From the NCBI RefSeq assembly GCF_006494815.1, contig NZ_CP041091.1, positions 3,114,501 through 3,178,500 of the forward strand: a DNA stretch of 64,000 nucleotides, given 5' to 3'. Each line of letters opens with the position of its first letter. The first letter of the stretch is position 1. The translations under genes were made by a program, and so were the position numbers. Below are positions 10,689-17,688 of this stretch, piece by piece. Source of the DNA: Nocardioides sambongensis. Its GTDB lineage: Bacteria > Actinomycetota > Actinomycetes > Propionibacteriales > Nocardioidaceae. The notes beneath the pieces were generated by a model. It was not told the DNA's origin and made no database searches. It worked only from the letters and a program-made list of their open reading frames with translations.

Positions 10689-11008
10689 ACGGCTACCTGT
10701 TCCTGGCCGCCGCGATCCTCACCGAGGTCAGCGCCACGCTCGCGCTGCGCGCTGCCGTCACCGGCCGGCGTGCCTGGTACGTGGTGACCGGCGCCGGCTA
10801 CCTGGCCTCGATGACCCTGCTCTCGCTCAGCCTGGCCGCGGGCCTCCCGTTGGGCGTGGCCTACGGGATCTGGACCGCCACCGGGGTGGCACTGACCGCG
10901 GTGGCGTCCCGGCTCGTGTTCGGCGAGCCGCTGACCCCGATGATGGGCGGCGGGATCGCCCTGATCGCCTCAGGCGTGCTGCTGATCGAGCTCGGCGCCC
11001 ACGCCTGA
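10685..11008 (+). CDS. SMR efflux subunit, second of a pair
   Basis: A 107-residue four-helix protein starting at GTG 10685. Glu14 (LTEVSATLALRAA) matches the EmrE active-site residue, and AYGIWTATGVALT marks helix 3. It differs enough from the preceding subunit for a heterodimer with opposite membrane topologies. No regulatory riboswitch is seen upstream, since the preceding DNA is coding. Confidence 0.9.
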   Translation: MNGYLFLAAAILTEVSATLALRAAVTGRRAWYVVTGAGYLASMTLLSLSLAAGLPLGVAYGIWTATGVALTAVASRLVFGEPLTPMMGGGIALIASGVLLIELGAHA

Positions 11009-11033
11009 CGCGCGAGGGCGCGCCCCGGCGAGA

Positions 11034-11951
11034 TCAGGCCTGGTGCGCGCCGGGCGGCTGCTCGAGCTCGCTGGCGGGCAGGTGCACCGGCGTGGAGCTG
11101 CGGAAGTGGCCGACCAGGGAGAGCAGCACGCCGCCCAGGATCCAAGCGAGCAGCACGACCCACTCGTGCAGTGTCGAGGCGTCCGGGAAGTAGTTGACCT
11201 CGCGCACCAGGCTGGCGGCCGCACCGGGCACGAAGTACTGGCCGATCTCGCCCCACGGTCCGGTGATGAGCTGGTAGGGCTGCGTGGCTCCCGAGAGCGG
11301 GTTGGCGACCAGCATGGTGATCACGGCGCCGATCCCGATGCCGGGCGCACCCAGCAACGCGTTCAGCCCGACCACCGTCGAGGCGGTGCCGAGCATGCCG
11401 GCTCCGATCACCAGGGCCTCGTGCCAGAAGCTGCCGCCGAGGATCCCCAGCACCGGTCCGGTCACCACGGCGACCAGGAGGCCACCCACCACGCCGTAGA
11501 CCGCGAGCGCGAGCATCCGCCGCGCGACCCCGGCGACGAGCAGCGAGATGACCACACCGCCGACGATGCCGCCGAGGACGAGCGGGAACCCCATCGCGCC
11601 GAGGCCGGCGCCGGTCGGGTCGTCGGCGGACAGCGGCACCACGTCGGTCGTGGTCAGCTCCGCGCACTGGGCGGAGGCGATCTGGGCGCCGATGCCCTCG
11701 ACGATCGACACCGTGGCGGCGCCGTCGGCACCCGCGACCAGGGCCTCGGGACCGTCGGCGCCGAGGACGAGGGCGCCGTACACCTCGCGCTCCTCGATCG
11801 CATCCACGGCGTCGGCCCGGGAGTCGTACGTCGTCGCGTCGATCGGGAGCTCGGCGGCGTCGGGCAGCTCGCCGCCCACCACCCCGACGGGGAGGTCGCT
11901 GGCCTCGGAGGTGGCCACCGGCCACAGGAAGGCCAGCGCGACCAGGGCCAC
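11034..11951 (-). CDS. ABC-2/YhgE-like membrane permease, N-terminus apparently truncated
   Basis: From GTG 11951 the protein has 305 residues: a first membrane helix at the very start (MALVALAFLWPVATSEAS), an extracytoplasmic domain to about residue 135, then about five helices including PLVLGGIVGGVVISLLVAG and a final HEWVVLLAWILGGVLLSLVG. This matches the DUF3533/YhgE-Pip type of ABC-2-like permease. The family normally has a cytoplasmic leader before helix 1. Here an in-frame stop lies at 11995-11997 with no start between it and 11951. The neighbouring divergent TetR gene also lacks its 5' end, so a deletion probably joined them. The protein may or may not still be made. Confidence 0.65.
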   Translation of the reverse strand: MALVALAFLWPVATSEASDLPVGVVGGELPDAAELPIDATTYDSRADAVDAIEEREVYGALVLGADGPEALVAGADGAATVSIVEGIGAQIASAQCAELTTTDVVPLSADDPTGAGLGAMGFPLVLGGIVGGVVISLLVAGVARRMLALAVYGVVGGLLVAVVTGPVLGILGGSFWHEALVIGAGMLGTASTVVGLNALLGAPGIGIGAVITMLVANPLSGATQPYQLITGPWGEIGQYFVPGAAASLVREVNYFPDASTLHEWVVLLAWILGGVLLSLVGHFRSSTPVHLPASELEQPPGAHQA

Positions 11952-11983
11952 GATCAGCCCGGCGTGGTCTGCGTGCGCTGACG

Positions 11984-12502
11984 ATGGCCGACGTCATCGA
12001 GGAGTCCGGCCTCTCCGCCGGTTCGCTGTACTCGCACTTCGACACCAAGGAACAGCTCATCGAGCTGGTCGCCTCCCGGGTGATCGGCGAACGGGCCGAC
12101 CTCCTCTCCGCCGGCTCCGAGGAAGCCGAGCCGCGCGCACCGCTGGAGATCGTGCGCTGGTGGCTCTCCGGCGTCGAGCAGGACGGGCTGCCCTTCGGGG
12201 CCGCGCTGCAGATCTGGGGCGAGGCCGCCTCCGACCCCGGCATCCGCGCCGTCGTCGAACGCCGCATGGCCGCGATCGAGGGCGCCTTCGCGTCATCCGC
12301 CGAGCGCTGGCTCACCGCCACCGGCGGCGACCCGACCACCGCCGGTGCGGTCGCGCGAGCCATGCTCGTCCTCTGCCAGGGCTACATCGTCCGCACCGCG
12401 GTACTCGGCCCGCAGGACCTGGGCGCCACGCTCGCCGCGGTCGCGCTGCTCGTCGGCGCCGACGACGACGCCGTGTCCCCGTCGGCCGGACGTCACGACT
12501 GA
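11984..12502 (+). pseudogene. TetR-family regulator lacking helix 1 of its DNA-binding domain
   Basis: The frame opens with MADVIEESGLSAGSLYSHF, which is the recognition half of a TetR helix-turn-helix. The roughly 28 residues of helix 1 that should precede it are absent, and no start codon occurs upstream in frame. The C-terminal ligand domain (about residues 45-172) looks intact, with EIVRWWLSGVEQDG and ARAMLVLCQGYIVR. A TetR repressor beside a divergent efflux-type permease is a common pair. Here both genes seem to have lost their starts and shared promoter. Confidence 0.62.
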
Positions 12503-12562
12503 GGTGCGCCCGTTCCGCGACCGGCATGGGTGCGGCGCTGAGCGGTGCCGGCACAGGCACCT

Positions 12563-12591
12563 GCCCGCCCGGCTGTCCCAGCCGGGCGGGC
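12563..12591. terminator. Strong GC-rich hairpin terminator
   Basis: GCCCGCCCGGCTG and CAGCCGGGCGGGC form a perfect 13 bp stem with the loop TCC. It lies 60 bp after the TetR remnant and 68 bp after the stop of the convergent membrane-protein gene, so it can serve both strands. Confidence 0.75.
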
Positions 12592-12658
12592 ATCGCGGCG
12601 AGGTAGCGGCGATTGCGACACCGCTGTCGAACCGGGCGTAGAGCCCAGATCGCGATGA

Positions 12659-13216
12659 TCAGGCCGGGCCCGTGCGAGCAGAACCGGGCTCGGTCGAATC
12701 CCAGGGGTCTGCCTTCACGGCTTCGCTTCTGTCGGCGAGCGCACGCATGATCGCGAGAATCGCGAGGCCGATCATCAGGTGCACGGCGGCGTTGGTGCCG
12801 CCCTCCTGAATCCATCCCTTCCACCCCAGTGCGGTACCGGCGCTGACCGCCTCAGAGGCGGCATCATCATCGATCGCCAGGGACCAAGCGCTCAGCGCGA
12901 GCGCGGCGACCACGAAGCCGCCGGCAGCCGCCACCCGCACGACGACGTCGCGCCTGCGCGGATGGAGGACGATCGCGTAGAAGGTGAGCACACCGAGAAC
13001 GGCAGATACGAACCATTGGAGTATCGGTGTGCTCGGGGAACCGACTTCGACGACCTCATTGCGAAGATCGACCACGACCCCACCCCGCGCTGCCGCGATC
13101 TGGACGGTCGAGATTCCCATGATGAGGACGTATGCCACCCCAACCGCCAGTCCCCCGATGAACCACGGTGCGGCACGCATCCTCGCGTTCGGTGTTCCAC
13201 GGTCGGTCGAGATCAC
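12659..13216 (-). CDS. Uncharacterised four-helix membrane protein
   Basis: A 185-residue protein from GTG 13216, with an alternative ATG twelve codons in (MRAAPWFIGGL). Four hydrophobic segments are evident, around WFIGGLAVGVAYVLIM, PILQWFVSAVLGVLTFYAIV, VAAAGGFVVAALALSAWSL and AVHLMIGLAILAIM, with an acidic loop and a charged C-terminus. I do not recognise a family. Base composition is lower in GC than the flanking metabolic genes, consistent with membership in the accessory island that runs to the tRNA. Confidence 0.6.
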   Translation of the reverse strand: MISTDRGTPNARMRAAPWFIGGLAVGVAYVLIMGISTVQIAAARGGVVVDLRNEVVEVGSPSTPILQWFVSAVLGVLTFYAIVLHPRRRDVVVRVAAAGGFVVAALALSAWSLAIDDDAASEAVSAGTALGWKGWIQEGGTNAAVHLMIGLAILAIMRALADRSEAVKADPWDSTEPGSARTGPA

Positions 13217-13679
13217 CAGGCCACCCAGCAGTAGTTCGGCTTACCCATCCAGTCAGTCCACATCCATCAGCACTTGCTGTGTGCTCGCTGCACACGTCCA
13301 TGAGTCATTGGAGAGTCGCTGAGGATCGATCGTAGTGCCACCCGCCTTGACTACTTCGTTCCGTTGGGGATGAAACGCGAAAATGCAGCGGGGCCTCACC
13401 AGCCTCTGCGACCACTCCCGACGGCACGCCACTTTCGGATGCCAGGGCCACAGGTGGCCGAGAGAATCGGTGCGAGCGATCGGCTGCACTGGTGTGTGAC
13501 TGGGAACCGGCTGTTGCCGGGAATGCCAGCAGGCCAGAGGCAACGTGAGTTCAGTCCCCGATAGTAGTGTAGCGCGGTCGCCGTGATCGTCACCGGCGTG
13601 TACGTCGGGACGAAGACGCGGCCATCGCGTGATCCTTCGAGTGAACCTCTCACAGCACTCTCGAATGGAGTCATCACGA
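13217..13679. other. Gene-free decayed stretch upstream of the IS fragment
   Basis: No frame here has convincing protein features. Composition is lower in GC than the flanks. A small hairpin (GTGTGC-TCGCT-GCACAC) lies at 13279-13295. The last 100 bp should include the left end and leader of the IS256-type element whose start codon is at 13680, but I cannot define its terminal inverted repeat without the other end. Confidence 0.5.
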
Positions 13680-13754
13680 TGACCGCTGCTCACATTGTCG
13701 ACCCTGCACGCCTGCTCGGCGAAGCTCTCGCCGAGGCGAGTCCGGATCTGATGC
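13680..13754 (+). mobile_element. 5' fragment of an IS256-family transposase gene
   Basis: An ATG at 13680 behind a GGAG ribosome site opens the first 25 codons, MTAAHIVDPARLLGEALAEA followed by SPDLM. This is the conserved N-terminus of actinobacterial IS256-type transposases. The match stops abruptly at 13754, where the reading frame continues into an unrelated tyrosine recombinase. None of the DDE catalytic residues is present, so the element is dead. Confidence 0.72.
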
Positions 13755-14127
13755 CCGGCCGTGACGTCGAACTCTCTGCGCAAGCGGTGGCCGTTCTGCT
13801 CGCACATCGGAACCAGACGCCGTATCGGCGCTTGACCGACCCGATCTTCGCGAACAGGCGAGGCGGCTGGCTTTGGCCAGGAAATGTGCGGCGGATGCTG
13901 CGCACCGCGGTGGAACGCCACGCCCTGGACGTCGTCGGCCTCCACCCGCCCTCTTCCGCTCAACAGTCGCGACCGTGGTCTCCGAGGCACATGGGGTCGA
14001 GGTCGCGCAGGAGATGCTCGGGCACTCGTCCGCGCAGACCACGGCGAAGTACTCCGTCGCCAAACGCCGCCGCGTTGTTCGCGGACAGGGCGCACTCTCA
14101 GCCTGGCGGGAGGCAGGCTCTTCGTAG
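13755..14127 (+). pseudogene. Tyrosine recombinase (integrase) C-terminal remnant, frameshifted
   Basis: The sequence continues in frame from the IS fragment with PGRDVELSAQAVAVLLAHRN and the turn NRRGGWLWPGNVRRMLR, typical of the catalytic domain of phage-type integrases. At about 13944-13948 a base is missing. The homologous text then resumes in another frame as LFRSTVATVVSEAHGVEVAQ, EMLGHSSAQTTAKY, which contains the catalytic Arg, the LGH histidine and the nucleophilic Tyr. The lost base falls in the HxxR box. The N-terminal domain and first catalytic Arg are absent. It is a relic of whatever inserted next to the tRNA. Confidence 0.8.
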
Positions 14128-14245
14128 ATGCCTGCGCCGCCGGTTCAAACGCCCGCGGCATAGAGGGGGCCGTCGGCGCCCAGCCGCACCTGGCGCAGCA
14201 TCCTGGACGGCGACTTTCGCGACCGGCGATGTAGGCCGCGCCTGG

Positions 14246-14288
14246 CCCTTCGCCCGCGGCGCTGTGGGGTGACACCGCGGGCGAAGGG
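14246..14288 (-). terminator. Terminator of the five-gene island operon
   Basis: CCCTTCGCCCGCGG and CCGCGGGCGAAGGG form a perfect 14 bp stem around a 15-nt loop. It lies 172 bp downstream of the last gene of the minus-strand operon. The rest of the gap between 14128 and 14459 shows nothing else that I can interpret. Confidence 0.65.
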
Positions 14289-14459
14289 GAGCCGCCGCAG
14301 GTGGATCGGGCACCCACGGCGGCTGGCGTCCACTAGATCAACGGCCCTTGTGGCTCGTCCCGCGATCGGCATAGTCGGCGTCACCACTGGGTGTGGGAGG
14401 CCAATCGCCGCGGAGATCGCCGGGCATGGCATCCAGGTGTGTGGCGTCCTGCCCGGCGC

Positions 14460-14903
14460 TCACCGGGGCCGAGTCGTGCGCAGGCCTCGTTCGACGGCTT
14501 CGAGCACGGTGGCGCGGTCATGGCCGTGCCGGTGCGCCAGCCTCACCGCAGCCTCGACAGCCGCCAGTCGGTCAACGCCTTCGGGGACATCGCTCTCGCG
14601 CCGCTTGAGGGCCGCCCGGAGACCACCGGCCCAGCGGTCCTTGATGACCTTCGCGTCGCTGCGCGCGGAGAAGACGAACTTGTCCTTGGCCTCGTCCCAG
14701 CGGACACCGGCGATGCGGTGCCGGGTGCAGATCGGCCCGGCGATCGCTTCGGCGGCGGCCTGCACGGTGTGGATGGTGATCTGTGGGTTCTCGTTCAGGA
14801 CACGGTCGTAGAACTCGGGCGGACTGGTGACGCGGGCAGCAGCGTCCGGGACGAGGTACCCGCCGACGGGAACAGAGGTCTTCTCGAAGTCCACGATCGG
14901 CAA
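14460..14903 (-). CDS. Uncharacterised island protein (operon gene 5)
   Basis: A 147-residue soluble protein with no family I recognise. It contains PVGGYLVPDAAARVTSPPEF near the N-terminus, a Trp/Lys-rich centre (GVRWDEAKDKFVFSARSDAK) and a helical basic C-terminus (VEAAVRLAHRHGHDRATVLE). TTG 14903 is preferred because the stop of the upstream gene (14905-14907) ends one base before it. A GTG nine bases further in is an alternative. It is the last gene before the 14246-14288 hairpin. Its position suggests an accessory factor of the nucleotidyltransferase operon. Confidence 0.55.
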   Translation of the reverse strand: MPIVDFEKTSVPVGGYLVPDAAARVTSPPEFYDRVLNENPQITIHTVQAAAEAIAGPICTRHRIAGVRWDEAKDKFVFSARSDAKVIKDRWAGGLRAALKRRESDVPEGVDRLAAVEAAVRLAHRHGHDRATVLEAVERGLRTTRPR

Positions 14904-14904
14904 C

Positions 14905-15261
14905 CTAACGCCCGTCGCGGGTGCGTGTGGTCCGTTTGGATCCCGGCGGGACGTGTCGCGCGGCAGGGTTCGTGTCGGCGACACGGTTCCGTGGGGTCAC
15001 GGCACTCAGTCCTTGCCGGTCCGGGGCGGCTGGCTTGCGCCACACGATCACGAGGTCGTCGGGGGCGTAGGCGACGACGCTGGGGGAGCGTGCGCCGACG
15101 GTTTGGGTGCGCCACAGGATCAGGCCGGGCCGAGGGACGGCGTTGAGCACGTAGCGGGTCTTGCCGTTGCGGTGCATCCGGTCGCCCGGCTCGATGGCGG
15201 AGGCCACGACCACGGTCCTGACCAGTGTCACCGCGTCCTCGTCCCTGCCCATGGCCTGCAT
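14905..15261 (-). CDS. Uncharacterised island protein (operon gene 4)
   Basis: About 118 residues from ATG 15261; a GTG at 15291 or an ATG at 15252 are alternatives, and no strong ribosome site decides. The body reads as a small beta-rich protein (AVTLVRTVVVASAIEPGDRM, KTRYVLNAVPRPGLILWRTQ), followed by a basic, probably disordered tail ending RKPAAPDRQGL through RTTRTRDGR. I do not recognise it. It follows the 80-residue gene closely and abuts the last gene, so all are likely co-transcribed. Confidence 0.5.
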   Translation of the reverse strand: MQAMGRDEDAVTLVRTVVVASAIEPGDRMHRNGKTRYVLNAVPRPGLILWRTQTVGARSPSVVAYAPDDLVIVWRKPAAPDRQGLSAVTPRNRVADTNPAARHVPPGSKRTTRTRDGR

Positions 15262-15305
15262 GTGCGCGGCACCGACATGGGACTCCCCCACGGGTCGCTC
15301 AGGCT

Positions 15306-15548
15306 TCAGTAGTGCGACGCCGGACGGAAGGACCCCAAGTCGACGACGGCGCCATCGACGTCGACCACGCGATCTGTGCCCTCTCGGATCGCGTGCCGCG
15401 CGCAACGGAGGCAGCCGTTGAGCGCGAACGGCACCTGGAGTTCGAGACGGTCGGCCGGAACCCCGCACAGGGCGGTGTGGCTGCGGGCGGTCGCCAAGTG
15501 GACCGAATACCCCTTCGGGGAAGCGACCAGGAGGTGTTGGTAGGGCAT
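15306..15548 (-). CDS. Small Cys-containing island protein (operon gene 3)
   Basis: An 80-residue protein, MPYQHLLVASPKGYSVHLAT, with His, a lone Cys (ALCGVPADRL) and a CxxC-H arrangement (NGCLRCARHAIREG) that could bind zinc or act as a redox pair. The C-terminus is acidic (VVDVDGAVVDLG). No family is recognised. It lies 58 bp after the nucleotidyltransferase gene in the same operon. Confidence 0.58.
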   Translation of the reverse strand: MPYQHLLVASPKGYSVHLATARSHTALCGVPADRLELQVPFALNGCLRCARHAIREGTDRVVDVDGAVVDLGSFRPASHY

Positions 15549-15606
15549 GGCGACGCAGCCTACGGGCGGGAGACCGGACGCTGGCTCGTTTCCCGCCGCC
15601 CGCGGG

Positions 15607-16362
15607 TCAACCGTTCAGTCCGGCGGCGCGCTCCAGTCGGTCCAGAGCATCGCTGGCGCCGTCGACGGACATCGCTGCGGTGTCCTTGCGGCAGTAGGTG
15701 AGCATCTTGCGCAGCCGCTTGCGGTCCTTGGGGCCGATCTCGGTCTCGCGGAAGTCGCGGGCCGAGATGAGGGAGGCCAGGACGACGAAGTCGGTGCAGT
15801 GCCGCGTGCTGGCACGGTCGGAGGCGATCTCGGTTCGAGCGGCCGCTTTGCCGACGAGTGCGCCGACGAGGTTCGGGCGCAGCACGGTGCCGGTGCGGCC
15901 TTCTGCGACCACCGTGACCGGTTCGGTCCGGTTCAGTGCCTGCGTCGTGCCGGGCGCCTGAACGGTCGGGGCGCCGCCGATTCCGGTAGCGGCAGCCGCG
16001 GCGCGCTCGCCGACGCCTTCGGGGATGAGGACGTCGATCTGCGCCAGGTCTCGGCGCCACCGGTGCTGAACCCCGTCGGCGCTGGTGTCCGCGGTGAAGC
16101 CCATGTCGCGCAGCGCGCCGGTGAACGTTTCGAGCACGGAACCGGATGCCCGGATGTTCACCACGGTGTCGATGTCGTCGGTCGGTCGCGTCGGGGCGAC
16201 GCCGCGGTCGGCGCAGTGCAGGTGAACCAGTTGTCCGCCGATGAGGGTCCAGTTCGTGTCCAGGCGCTCGTAGAGATCCATCAGCGCGTGCCACGCCTGG
16301 CGTTGCGCCTCGGTCATCGCAGGTAGCGCGATCGGTGCGTTCGAGTCGGGTCGGTCAGCCAC
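15607..16362 (-). CDS. AbiEii/AbiGii-like nucleotidyltransferase (operon gene 2)
   Basis: A 251-residue protein from GTG 16362, whose start overlaps the HTH gene by 8 bp. It has the minimal nucleotidyltransferase fold. The glycine turn LIGGQLVHLH is followed by RPTDDIDTVVNI with the catalytic DxD pair, a third acidic position in DLAQIDVLIPEG, and a Lys/Asp helix block (LVGALVGKAAART, then RHCTDFVVLASLI) like the AbiEii/MenT families. Such enzymes act as toxins that modify tRNA or other nucleic acids in abortive-infection systems. The paired upstream HTH protein would then be the regulator or antitoxin. Function is inferred, not shown. Confidence 0.75.
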   Translation of the reverse strand: MADRPDSNAPIALPAMTEAQRQAWHALMDLYERLDTNWTLIGGQLVHLHCADRGVAPTRPTDDIDTVVNIRASGSVLETFTGALRDMGFTADTSADGVQHRWRRDLAQIDVLIPEGVGERAAAAATGIGGAPTVQAPGTTQALNRTEPVTVVAEGRTGTVLRPNLVGALVGKAAARTEIASDRASTRHCTDFVVLASLISARDFRETEIGPKDRKRLRKMLTYCRKDTAAMSVDGASDALDRLERAAGLNG

Positions 16363-17137
16363 GGTCGCTCTCCACGCGGGCGAACGTACGGAACCGCACG
16401 CGGTCGCCGAGTTCCGACACTCGGTGCAGGGCCTCGTTCTTCTCGCGGACCCCGTCGTGCTCGGCCAGGTCGGCTGCGAGCGGGAGCGCCGAGGAGACCA
16501 GCCGTTCGAGGAGCGCCGGTTCGGGCCGATGTGGGCCGGGCCGGACGACGTGGAAGATGACGTTGGCGCCCCCGCCGGAAGCCGGGCTCGGGACACTGGA
16601 GAGTAGGTAGTCGTCGATGAGGGCTTCGACGTCCTCGGCGACGACGTAGCCCTCGACGACGTCGGCGGCGGAGATGTTCGCAGCCGGGTTCGAGACACCG
16701 GAGAGGAGGACGCGGTCATCGTCGGCGAGGTCCGCGAGGTCGCGGGGCGATGCGGCGAAAAGGACGCGTTCGGCCCGGTTGTGCAGGGCGTGGCGAAGAC
16801 GCGCCGCACCGGCGTCGAGGTCTCCGTTTGTGTCGGACGGTGCGTTGAGCAGGCTGGCCAGGCGGCTGCGTGCCCGAGATCTGGCCGATGGTGGGAGGGC
16901 ACGGGCCTCGTCGACACCGGCGGCGACCAGGATCATGTCCCAGGCCGACTTGGGCGACAGGGGGCGGCCTGGGGCGCCGTGATGCTGGAGGCGCCGTACG
17001 GAGGAGAGAGGCAGGGTCCACTGCGTGCCGACCCTCCGTGCGGGCAAGGAGCCTTCGAGGATGCGCTGATGGATCCGCTGTCGGTTGACGCCGAGGAGGT
17101 CGGCGGCTTCGGACACGCTGATGTACTCGTCCACCAT
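16355..17137 (-). CDS. HTH-domain protein, candidate antitoxin/regulator (operon gene 1)
   Basis: A 260-residue protein. Residues 5-50 form an excisionase-type helix-turn-helix (YISVSEAADLLGVNRQRIHQ, RILEGSLPARRVGTQWTLPL). A helical middle part and a C-terminal domain with NVIFHVVRPGPHRP follow, which I cannot assign. It is the promoter-proximal gene of the operon and overlaps the nucleotidyltransferase start. The layout resembles AbiEi-AbiEii pairs, where the first protein autorepresses and the second is the toxin, but the sequence is not a clear AbiEi. Inverted CCTAGA boxes upstream are likely its own binding sites. Confidence 0.7.
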   Translation of the reverse strand: MVDEYISVSEAADLLGVNRQRIHQRILEGSLPARRVGTQWTLPLSSVRRLQHHGAPGRPLSPKSAWDMILVAAGVDEARALPPSARSRARSRLASLLNAPSDTNGDLDAGAARLRHALHNRAERVLFAASPRDLADLADDDRVLLSGVSNPAANISAADVVEGYVVAEDVEALIDDYLLSSVPSPASGGGANVIFHVVRPGPHRPEPALLERLVSSALPLAADLAEHDGVREKNEALHRVSELGDRVRFRTFARVESDRG

Positions 17138-17155
17138 CGCCTGGTTTCTCGCTTT

Positions 17156-17202
17156 CCTAGATAACTGAACAGGTTTTCCGTAATCCTAGATGGGTGTCTA
17201 GG
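17156..17202. promoter_or_regulatory. CCTAGA boxes, candidate operator of the island operon
   Basis: CCTAGA occurs at 17156-17161 and 17185-17190, and its complement TCTAGG at 17197-17202. The last two form an inverted repeat with a 6-bp spacer. A related direct repeat, AATCC-(n)-TGGGTGT, overlaps and extends to about 17225. The boxes lie 19-65 bp upstream of the HTH start, where autoregulation by that protein would be expected. Confidence 0.5.
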
Positions 17203-17432
17203 TTTCCTGCAATCCAGGTGGGTGTGGTCGAAGCGCGTCGTGATCTGGGCGAAGGCGATGCGCTGAGCCGATAGACGGCCGCGCGGGCAGCCCCTCACCT
17301 GCTCGCGCGGCATCACGTGAAGGGTCGGATCTCGCACCCGGGGTCCGGCCCTTTGCGGTGCCGCAGCGCGCTTCGTCGAACGACGATGCACCGAGATCAG
17401 CACCAAGATCGGTCCGCTGACACGGAGGACGA
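17203..17432. other. Intergenic DNA between island operon and tRNA
   Basis: No gene is visible. One hairpin is notable: GCCGCGCGGGCAG (17278-17290) pairs with CTGCTCGCGCGGC (17299-17311) with a single internal mismatch and an 8-nt loop. It may be a second terminator isolating the operon promoter from tRNA transcription. Confidence 0.45.
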
Positions 17433-17473
17433 AACAGCCCCTCACTCCGCGTCTGCGCAGGTGAGAGGCTGTT
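17433..17473. terminator. Hairpin with T-run next to tRNA-Thr
   Basis: AACAGCC and CTCAC pair with GTGAG and GGCTGTT (12 bp with one mismatch). The plus strand then runs into six T (17472-17477). On the minus strand, the hairpin begins 8 nt beyond the tRNA 3' end and is followed by TTT, so it probably terminates the tRNA transcript and acts in both directions. Confidence 0.65.
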
Positions 17474-17480
17474 TTTTCGG

Positions 17481-17553
17481 AGCCGCCTGTCGGAATCGAA
17501 CCGACGACCTATTCATTACGAGTGAATCGCTCTACCGACTGAGCTAAGGCGGC
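17481..17553 (-). tRNA. tRNA-Thr (anticodon CGU)
   Basis: The minus strand folds as a full cloverleaf of 73 nt. The 7 bp acceptor GCCGCCT/AGGCGGC, the D-arm with TTAGCTCAGTCGGTAGAGC, an anticodon stem ATTCA/TGAAT holding loop CTCGTAA (anticodon CGT, reads ACG) and the T-arm GTCGGTTCGATTCCGAC are all present. The discriminator base is T and CCA is not encoded. It borders the accessory island on its 3' side, a usual insertion point for integrases. Confidence 0.95.
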
Positions 17554-17688
17554 GGGGTGCCGGCGGGGCCGGCACGACCTCGCGCAGCATACCGGCGCCT
17601 CACTTCGTTGTCCGAATCGACCGATGACGTGGGGCCCGGGACAGGGAACAGGGTCCGGAACCCCACGTCGACGGCGCCGAGTGGCGGG

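Noticed and set aside
12600..12650. CTGTCGAACCG near 12630 as a possible copy of the tRNA-Thr 3' end (attachment site)
   Set aside because: Only about ten bases are shared with the tRNA and in a different arrangement, within chance.
13253..14317. 354-codon minus-strand frame across the IS/integrase debris
   Set aside because: It is low in family-like features, and the plus strand carries clear IS256 and integrase motifs over the same stretch.
17317..17547. Plus-strand frame ending CRNRTDDLFITSESLYRLS
   Set aside because: The tail is the translation of the tRNA-Thr complement, a well-known false protein signature.
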